NCBI GenBank assembly: GCA_030824725.1
Contig: JAPJRE010000071.1
Coordinates: 1 to 13,713, forward strand
Length of the DNA stretch: 13,713 nucleotides
Source: Sphingomonas sp.
GTDB lineage: Bacteria > Pseudomonadota > Alphaproteobacteria > Sphingomonadales > Sphingomonadaceae
Direction of reading: 5' to 3'
The position numbers and the translations under genes are program-made. Under the pieces are notes generated by a model. That model was not told the DNA's origin. It did no database searches and worked only from the letters and a program-made list of their open reading frames with translations. This document shows, piece by piece, positions 5,606 through 11,515 of this stretch (within the stretch, counting starts at the first letter, position 1; every line of letters starts with the position of its first letter).

Positions 5606-8038
5606 ATGGGGTGGGCAAAAGCGCCGTCTGCGCGGTTTCGATTTCTGACGGCGGCGCTCGCGCTGGCCGCGCTGTTCTCGACGGGACCGTCGGGGGCGCA
5701 ACCCGCCGCGCGGGCGATGATCAAGCTACGAACCGAAGGCAGCCCGGCCCCGCGCGCGACGATCGCCAACATGGCGTGGATCGAGGGACATTGGATCGGC
5801 GAGATGCCGGACGGCCCGGTGGAGCATGTGGTGCTCAGCCCCCGCTTCGGCCACCTCCCCGGCTTCGTACGGGCGCTCGGCGACCGAAGCCCGGTGTTCT
5901 ACGAGATCAGCGTATTCGCCGAGGCGGGCGATTCGCTGACGGTGCGGGTCAAGCACTTCACGCCCGAGCTTGCCGGCTGGGAAGCGCAGTCGGGCTATGT
6001 AGACCGCCCGCTGGTTGATCGCGATGCGACCAACTTCTACTTCGACGGGATCACCTTCTCGAGAACCGGGCGGGACAGCTTCACGGTCTATTTCCTCAAT
6101 CGTTCGGAGGGCCAGGAACGCGAGACGCTGGTGATTCCCTTCCGGCGCAAATCCGCGTCCGCGGGCACGGAGCCTGGCGTACCGGCGGGCGCCGTGCAAC
6201 AGCAGGGCCGGCTGGTCAACGAACAGCTGCAGTCGGCGAGCTTCGCCAGCAGCAGGATCGGCATCTCCCCGATCCGAAACGTCACCGTCTATCTGCCGCC
6301 CGGCTATGCGCAGGTCGATCGCCGCTTTCCCGTCCTCTATTACCTCCAGCACTTCTTCGAGGACCATCGCGAGCCCTTCGCCAGCCATGGCGCGAAGCAA
6401 CTGCTCGACGCCGCGATCCGGGCGCATGTGATCGGCGATGTGATCGTCGTCGCCGCTGACTTCTCCACGCCCGCAGGCAGCTCCTGGTACGTGAACTCGC
6501 CGGTGACGGGAAATTGGGAAGACTTCCTGGTGCGCGAGTTGGTGCCGCATGTCGACGCCACCTACCGCACCCTTGCCAGCCGCAATGCGCGCGGCGTGGT
6601 TGGGGACGGGGTCGGCGGCTATGGCGCGATCCGCTTGGGGATGCGCCATCCCGAGCTGTTCGGGGCAGTATATGGCATGCATCCGGTCGGGACGGGGCCC
6701 AGTATCCAGCCATCGCACAGTCGCCCCGATTTTGATCTGCTGGCACGCGCCCGATCGCTCGAAGACCTGGGCGACGACGGGTACTCGCGCATTTTCACAT
6801 CGATCTACCAAGCCTTTTCGCCGAACCCTGGCCGGCCGCCGCTTTATTTCGATCCCCCGGCGCGACGGGTGGATGGTCGGCTCGCCGTGGATAGCGCGGT
6901 CACTGCGCGATTTCATCAAGGCTTTTCGCTCACCGAGCTGCTGCCAGCCTATGCCGACAATCTGAAGTCGCTGCGGGGCTTCAAGTTCGACTGGGGGCGG
7001 CAGGACATGCTTGCCGATCACGTCTATGGCGCCCAAGCACTCTCGCATCGCCTAGCGGAGTTCGGCGTACCGCATGAAGCCGAGGAACATGGCGGCGGCT
7101 TTCGCGACCGGCATTGGGGCGAACAAGGGCGGTTCTACACCGACGTGCTGCCCTTCTTTGCGCACCACCTGCTGTTCGGCCCGCCCAGCACGGTGCAGGA
7201 TCGGGTAACTGCGGCGCACGGCCGACTGCGCGAGGCACTGATCGCGAATGATCCCGGCATGCTCGCCGCGCTATATCGCGCCGATGCGAGGAGCATGCTC
7301 GACTATCAGCCGGCGCTGTACGGGAGGGCGCAGATCACCGCCTATCACCGCGCCATGGGGAAACGGCGTCGCGTGACCGGCTATGTGCCCGTGGCCACCG
7401 AAATCCTCGATCTTGGGACAGCCCTTGTCGAAACGGGCATGTTCACGATCACCTGGTCGCTGGCGACCGGCGCCACCGAGGAAGAGCGGGGCAAATATGT
7501 TCATGTGTGGGGCGTGGAGCCGGATGGCAGCCTGCGGCTCAAATCGGATGTCCGGGGGTATTTCCGCCGATTGCCGGACCCGGCCGCGTTCTTCGTTGAT
7601 CTGCCACAGGGCCATACATCGGCCGACCGCCCATCTGCCGCCGATTCAGCGCTTGAACGGACGCTGCACGCCAGGAACGCGCGCAACGCCGTCGCAGTGC
7701 GGACCCACGACGCGGAAACCCAGATCGCGGACTATTCCGAGGATGCCGTGGTCATGCCGTTCGCGGACACCAACAAGACCGGCATCGCTGAGATCCGGCC
7801 CTATCTCCTGGCCTACACGGAGGCTGGCCGCGGCGCGACCTTCGGCTCGGTGCGCGTCTGGAATGTCGGCTTCGAAGATTTCGGTGCCTACGTGATCGAG
7901 TACCCGAAATTTCAGGTAAACTGGCGATCTTCAACCGCTTCCGGCGTCGTGAAAGGGGGTGGCCTGCGCCTCTGGCGCCGCCGCGCCGACGGGTCGCTTG
8001 CGCTATTTCGGCAGATCGGCACCCATGACTATCGATGA
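5606..8038 (+). CDS. Secreted four-domain protein: DUF6265, inactive esterase-like domain, two NTF2-like domains
   Basis: This is an 810-residue exported protein. The signal peptide occupies about residues 1-32 (hydrophobic core LTAALALAALF, c-region SGAQ). About residues 51-181 resemble DUF6265 (MAWIEGHW near the start, FYEISVF and LTVRVKHF further on). About 210-525 form an esterase-D/Fes-like alpha/beta-hydrolase domain, with NVTVYLPPGY, SPVTGNWEDFLVRELVPHVD and GGYGAIRLGMRHPELFGAVY. The nucleophile elbow, normally G-x-S-x-G-G, reads GDGVGG, with Gly335 in the Ser position. The usual oxyanion-hole HG after the second strand is also altered (YLQHFFEDH). Asp467 (GRQD) fits the acid; the His could be 495 or 503. 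Two NTF2/SnoaL-like domains follow at about 531-655 and 680-810. Loss of hydrolase activity is likely; a binding role is inferred. The start is set by GGAGGG at 5595-5600. The gene follows the LytS/LytT pair and may be controlled by it. Confidence 0.85.
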   Translation: MGWAKAPSARFRFLTAALALAALFSTGPSGAQPAARAMIKLRTEGSPAPRATIANMAWIEGHWIGEMPDGPVEHVVLSPRFGHLPGFVRALGDRSPVFYEISVFAEAGDSLTVRVKHFTPELAGWEAQSGYVDRPLVDRDATNFYFDGITFSRTGRDSFTVYFLNRSEGQERETLVIPFRRKSASAGTEPGVPAGAVQQQGRLVNEQLQSASFASSRIGISPIRNVTVYLPPGYAQVDRRFPVLYYLQHFFEDHREPFASHGAKQLLDAAIRAHVIGDVIVVAADFSTPAGSSWYVNSPVTGNWEDFLVRELVPHVDATYRTLASRNARGVVGDGVGGYGAIRLGMRHPELFGAVYGMHPVGTGPSIQPSHSRPDFDLLARARSLEDLGDDGYSRIFTSIYQAFSPNPGRPPLYFDPPARRVDGRLAVDSAVTARFHQGFSLTELLPAYADNLKSLRGFKFDWGRQDMLADHVYGAQALSHRLAEFGVPHEAEEHGGGFRDRHWGEQGRFYTDVLPFFAHHLLFGPPSTVQDRVTAAHGRLREALIANDPGMLAALYRADARSMLDYQPALYGRAQITAYHRAMGKRRRVTGYVPVATEILDLGTALVETGMFTITWSLATGATEEERGKYVHVWGVEPDGSLRLKSDVRGYFRRLPDPAAFFVDLPQGHTSADRPSAADSALERTLHARNARNAVAVRTHDAETQIADYSEDAVVMPFADTNKTGIAEIRPYLLAYTEAGRGATFGSVRVWNVGFEDFGAYVIEYPKFQVNWRSSTASGVVKGGGLRLWRRRADGSLALFRQIGTHDYR

Positions 8039-8100
8039 GTCACATCCGTCAGGCTTGCCTTCGCGCCAGCGACTTCGGAACGGATCCCGGGAGTGCCAGT

Positions 8101-9036
8101 TCAGGCAATCGGTGCAGGTTGGCGCAGATCGGAAGCGGCATTGCGGATCAGATCGATCACCGCGCGCGAGGCGGGCGCCATCTGCCGCTGTTGGGGGTAG
8201 CAAAGATAATAGCCGGGGAAGGGGACGGACCATTCCTGCAACAGGGGAACGAGCGCGCCTCGGGCAAAGGCGTCGACGACCGATTCCTCCTTGAGGAAGC
8301 TGATCCCGACGCCGACCAACGCCGCCTGCATCATCACCGCGCGGCTGCTGGTGATCAGCGGCCCGTTCACGGCCACCGAGAACCAGCGGCCCTGCTCGAA
8401 GAACTCCCAGGCATAGGGTCCCGGTTGCCCGGGCCAGCGCCAGCGGATGCAGCGATGGTCGAGCAGATCCTTGGGCGTCTTCGGAGCGCCGTGTTCGGCG
8501 ATATAGGCAGGCGCGGCCACGGCGAGCTGACGGATATCCCCGCCCAGCCGGAGCGCGACCATGTCCCGCTCGATCACCTCCCCGATGCGGATGCCGGCAT
8601 CATAGCCGCTGCCGACGATGTCCAGAACTGTGTCGTCGATCGTGAGATCGAGCGTGATGTCGGGGAAGTCGCGGGCGAGCTGCGGCAGGATCGGCACCAC
8701 GAAACTGTCCGCCGCAGCATGGAAGCAGTGGAGGCGAACGGTGCCCTTTGGCCGCCGGGCGGCATCGCGCGCCCTTGCGAGCGCCCCGGTCAAGCCATCG
8801 ATCGCCGGGTTGATCTCGGCGAGCAGCGTCTCCCCAGCCTCGGTCAGCGAAACGCTGCGGGTGGTTCGGTGCAGCAGCCGGATGCCGAGCCGCTCCTCGA
8901 GGCCGCGGATCAGCTGGCTCAGCGCCGAGGACGACACCCCCAGCTGCTCCGCCGCCCGGCTGAAGCTGCGCTGCTCTGCCACGGCGGCAAAGGCGCGCAG
9001 GGCACCGAACTCACTGGGATGGATCATGCGTCGCAT
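8101..9036 (-). CDS. LysR-type transcriptional regulator
   Basis: This 311-residue regulator has an N-terminal winged helix-turn-helix at about residues 10-68 (FAAVAEQRSFSRAAEQLG, then SALSQLIRGLEERLG). The effector-binding domain covers about 95-300 and includes the segment DHRCIRWRWPGQPGPY seen in LysR proteins that sit next to reductase genes. The length is normal for the family. The start at 9036 gives MRRMIHPSEF; the ATG at 9027 (fourth residue) is equally possible, and neither has a strong ribosome-binding site. The gene is divergent from the short-chain dehydrogenase, with 97 bases between them, the classic layout for a LysR regulator and its target. It ends convergently, 62 bases from the end of the four-domain secreted-protein gene. 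Confidence 0.93.
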   Translation of the reverse strand: MRRMIHPSEFGALRAFAAVAEQRSFSRAAEQLGVSSSALSQLIRGLEERLGIRLLHRTTRSVSLTEAGETLLAEINPAIDGLTGALARARDAARRPKGTVRLHCFHAAADSFVVPILPQLARDFPDITLDLTIDDTVLDIVGSGYDAGIRIGEVIERDMVALRLGGDIRQLAVAAPAYIAEHGAPKTPKDLLDHRCIRWRWPGQPGPYAWEFFEQGRWFSVAVNGPLITSSRAVMMQAALVGVGISFLKEESVVDAFARGALVPLLQEWSVPFPGYYLCYPQQRQMAPASRAVIDLIRNAASDLRQPAPIA

Positions 9037-9043
9037 CTCAGCA

Positions 9044-9063
9044 TTGTGAAGCTGATCTTACAA
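9044..9063. promoter_or_regulatory. Inverted repeat, candidate LysR operator
   Basis: TTGT at 9044-9047 and ACAA at 9060-9063 are symmetric about a 12-base centre, with one further matching pair inside (TTGTnA to TnACAA). It lies 8 bases upstream of the LysR start and 71 bases upstream of the dehydrogenase start. LysR sites are usually written T-N11-A; this one is T-N12-A, so the match is approximate. Confidence 0.45.
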
Positions 9064-9133
9064 GCCCGGGTAGCAAGCGCCCGATTATCCGACCCGGCTG
9101 AAAGGCTATGTCTGGCGGCGAAGGAGAACAGCT

Positions 9134-9958
9134 ATGAAGACCTGGATCATCACCGGCATTTCCCGCGGCCTTGGCAAGGCCCTTGCCCAAGCGGCGCTTT
9201 CGCGCGGCGACACCGTCGTCGGGACCGTCCGTGAAGGCGTGCCCGACCTCGTGGCGGGGAAGGGTGCGCTGCATGTCTTGACCGTCGACCTAACGGACAA
9301 GGCTGCGATCGCGCCGGCCGTGCGCGACGCATTCGAACGGACGGGCCGCATCGACGTGCTGGTCAACAATGCCGGGTACGGCCTGTTGGGGGCACTGGAG
9401 GAGGCGACCGACGCGGAGTTCGAGCGACTGTTCGCGGTCAACGTCTTCGCACCGTTCGCCGTCATCCGCGCCGCGCTACCGACACTGCGCCGTCAGGGCA
9501 GCGGCCATATCCTTAACATCACGTCGATCGCAGGCCGCGCGCCGGCGGGATCGTCCGGCCTCTATTCCGCAACCAAGTCGGCGCTCGAAGGGCTGACGCA
9601 GAGCTTGGCACAGGAAATCGCCCCCTTCGGCCTCAAGGCCACCGCGATCGCGCCGGGCGCGTTCCGTACCGACTTCCTGAGCGAGCATTCGATCCGGCGC
9701 AGCCAGGGCGGTGAGCAGTATGCGGAAAGCGTCGGAACCGCGGTTGCCCGCCTCAATGCCATGGCCGGCAGCCAGATCGGCGACCCGGACAAGGCGGCGG
9801 CTGCAATTCTCGAACTGGTCGACGCGGAAAATCCGCCGCTGCATCTGCTGCTGGGGAGCGATGCGCTGCGGCGCGCGCGCGAGAAGCTCGACACCGTGAT
9901 CGACGAAATCGATCGCTGGGAGACGGTGACCCGCTCGACCGATCATCCGGTAGGATAA
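9134..9958 (+). CDS. Short-chain dehydrogenase/reductase (classical SDR)
   Basis: This is a 274-residue cytoplasmic oxidoreductase. It shows the cofactor motif TGISRGLG (7-14), the acidic VDLT (51-54), NNAG (78-81), Asn103, catalytic Ser131 (NITSIAG), Tyr144 and Lys148 (YSATK) and the PGAFRTD loop (174-180). The full catalytic tetrad is present. Arg11 in the glycine-rich turn and Arg33 after the second strand suggest a preference for NADP(H), by family rule. The start is secure: AAGGAG at 9121-9126 lies 7 bases before the ATG. The substrate cannot be deduced; members of this group act on varied alcohols, ketones and aldehydes. It is divergent from the LysR gene, which probably regulates it. 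Confidence 0.93.
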   Translation: MKTWIITGISRGLGKALAQAALSRGDTVVGTVREGVPDLVAGKGALHVLTVDLTDKAAIAPAVRDAFERTGRIDVLVNNAGYGLLGALEEATDAEFERLFAVNVFAPFAVIRAALPTLRRQGSGHILNITSIAGRAPAGSSGLYSATKSALEGLTQSLAQEIAPFGLKATAIAPGAFRTDFLSEHSIRRSQGGEQYAESVGTAVARLNAMAGSQIGDPDKAAAAILELVDAENPPLHLLLGSDALRRAREKLDTVIDEIDRWETVTRSTDHPVG

Positions 9959-9993
9959 AGGCGTAGGCGGCTGGGAGCGGGTATCGTTGTGGC

Positions 9994-10075
9994 GAGTAAG
10001 TGGAAGTTGCAAGGTGCGCGGTTCTCGACGCCGGACCATGCGCCGGTGGGTGCGCGCTTGCACGTCCGCTTACTC
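9994..10075. terminator. Long imperfect hairpin between convergent genes
   Basis: The outer arms GAGTAAG (9994-10000) and CTTACTC (10069-10075) pair perfectly. Pairing continues inward through 10001-10004/10065-10068, TGCAAG (10008-10013) with CTTGCA (10057-10062), and 10015-10020/10051-10056. In total I count about 24 pairs, including three G-T pairs, one mismatch and small bulges. The loop carries a second small hairpin (CCGG 10031-10034 with CCGG 10043-10046). It starts just past the efflux-lipoprotein stop and lies 35 bases past the dehydrogenase stop. It could therefore act as a two-way terminator, although neither side has a T-run. A dispersed palindromic repeat is an alternative. Confidence 0.5.
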
Positions 10076-10092
10076 CGCTTACTCCGCTTGCG
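10066..10092. repeat. 9-base tandem repeat over the efflux-gene stop codon
   Basis: CCGCTTACT occurs at 10066-10074 and 10075-10083, followed by a partial third copy CCGCTTGCG at 10084-10092. On the minus strand this reads GCG CAA GCG GAG TAA GCG GAG TAA, so the end of the gene and its stop codon are duplicated in frame. Confidence 0.85.
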
Positions 10093-11515
10093 CAGCTCCC
10101 CAACCGCCACCAATCGCCTGGATCAGCGAGATCGTCGCCACCTGCCGGTTCGTCACTGCCTGCACCTCGGCCTGGCGCGCCGAGAGTGCGGCGGTCTGGG
10201 CGGTGACGACGGCGGTATAGTCGGTCTGGCCGGCGAGATACTGGTTCATGGCGATCGCCTGCGCCTGGACGGCCGCAGTGGCGGCTGCGCCGCGCTCGTC
10301 GGCGACGGTGGCCAGCACCCGCACGGCTGCGAGGGCGTCCTCGGTCTGCTGAAACGCGGCCAGCACCGCCTGGCGATAGGCGGCCGCCGCCTGGTCATAC
10401 GCGGCAAGCGCCTCCCGGACACGTGCCGAGCGCGCGCCGCCATCGAAGATCGTCTGGGCGGCGCTCGTGCCCAAGGACCACAGGCTGGCGGGGGCGGAGA
10501 ACAGGCTGCCTAGCGCACCCCCGCTGGTCTGGGCGGACCCGGAGAGCGACAGGGTGGGGAAGAACGCCGCCCGCTGGACGCCGATCGCGGCGTTCGCCGC
10601 CGCGACGCGTCGTTCGGCGGCGGCAACGTCCGGGCGGCGCTGGACGATCGCGCCGGGCAGCACCGCGGGTACTTGCGGCACGGTGCGGTCCCATGCTGCC
10701 GGCGCGATCGAGAAGCGCGAGGGGTCGGCGCCGACCAGCACGGCGATGGCATGCTCGTAGATCGCCCGCTGCCGTGCGAGATCTGCCTGTTGCGCCCGGG
10801 CATTGCGGAGCTGGGTTTCGGCCTGGAAGACATCCGCCTGCGAGACGATGCCCTCGCGGAAGCGGTTCCGGGTGATCGTCAGCGATCGTTCGTAGGCCGC
10901 GCTGGTTTCCGCCAGCAAGGCCGCCTGGGCGTCGATCCCGCGCAGCTGGAAATAGTCGCTGGCCAGCTCGCCCTGCGCGGCCAGCGTCGCGTTGCGCAGG
11001 TCGCCCGCGCTCGCCTGCGCCGCCGCGCCGGCCTGCCGGGTGGCGTTGCCCACCCGGCCCCAAAGGTCCGGCTGCCAGGTCGCGCCGAGCGCCAGCGACG
11101 AGGTGGTGCCGCGACTGAGTGTCGCGGTGCCGCCCGATCCGCCCGGCACGATGCCGGTCGTTCCGCCGTCGAAGCTCTCGCTGCGGCTGGCGCCGCCATT
11201 GAGGTCCAGGCTGGGGAAGAGGCCGGCGCGACTTTCCCGCACCGCCGCCTGCGCGTGGCGATAGGCGGCGGCATAGGCGGCGACATTCTGGTTGGAGATC
11301 GCGACCCGGGCCTCCAGCGCGTCGAGATCGCGATCGCCGAACAGTTTCCACCATTCGCCCTTCGCCACGTCGTCGGCCGGCGCGGCGCTGGTCCAGCCTG
11401 GCGCTTCCTTGAAGGTCGCGGGCAGCGCCATTGCCGGGCGCTGATACTCGGGCGCGAGCGAGCAGCCGGCCAATCCGGTCAGCGCGAGCAGCGGGAGGAG
11501 GGAGGCGCGGTTCAT
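10079..11515 (-). CDS. Outer-membrane efflux lipoprotein, NodT/OprM family
   Basis: This 478-residue protein is the outer-membrane channel of a tripartite efflux system. It has a lipoprotein signal peptide with lipobox LAGC (Cys18); Ser at the next position agrees with sorting to the outer membrane. Two outer-membrane efflux repeats (OEP, PF02321) fill most of the rest, with the typical LDALEARVAISNQNVAAY opening near residues 64-81 and QRRPDVAAAERRVAAANA in the second half. The ATG at 11515 overlaps the stop of the RND permease gene (ATGA), so the pump and its channel are co-translated. The C-terminus ends AQAE, and the stop region is duplicated in tandem. This is the last gene of the operon. 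Which compounds are exported cannot be told from the sequence. Confidence 0.94.
   Translation of the reverse strand: MNRASLLPLLALTGLAGCSLAPEYQRPAMALPATFKEAPGWTSAAPADDVAKGEWWKLFGDRDLDALEARVAISNQNVAAYAAAYRHAQAAVRESRAGLFPSLDLNGGASRSESFDGGTTGIVPGGSGGTATLSRGTTSSLALGATWQPDLWGRVGNATRQAGAAAQASAGDLRNATLAAQGELASDYFQLRGIDAQAALLAETSAAYERSLTITRNRFREGIVSQADVFQAETQLRNARAQQADLARQRAIYEHAIAVLVGADPSRFSIAPAAWDRTVPQVPAVLPGAIVQRRPDVAAAERRVAAANAAIGVQRAAFFPTLSLSGSAQTSGGALGSLFSAPASLWSLGTSAAQTIFDGGARSARVREALAAYDQAAAAYRQAVLAAFQQTEDALAAVRVLATVADERGAAATAAVQAQAIAMNQYLAGQTDYTAVVTAQTAALSARQAEVQAVTNRQVATISLIQAIGGGWGAAQAE

Noticed and set aside
8044..8085. ATCCGT...ACGGAT inverted repeat between the pseudo-esterase and LysR genes
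   Set aside because: The arms are only 6 bases with a 30-base gap and no T-run, which is expected by chance in GC-rich DNA.
9058..9088. Possible promoter (TTACAA, 19-base gap, GATTAT) for the dehydrogenase
   Set aside because: The hexamers are weak matches and the spacing is long; not enough to call a promoter.
8035..9234. 399-residue plus-strand frame
   Set aside because: It is antisense to the LysR gene, with the Asp/Arg/Gln-rich composition typical of a GC-rich shadow frame and no recognisable domain.
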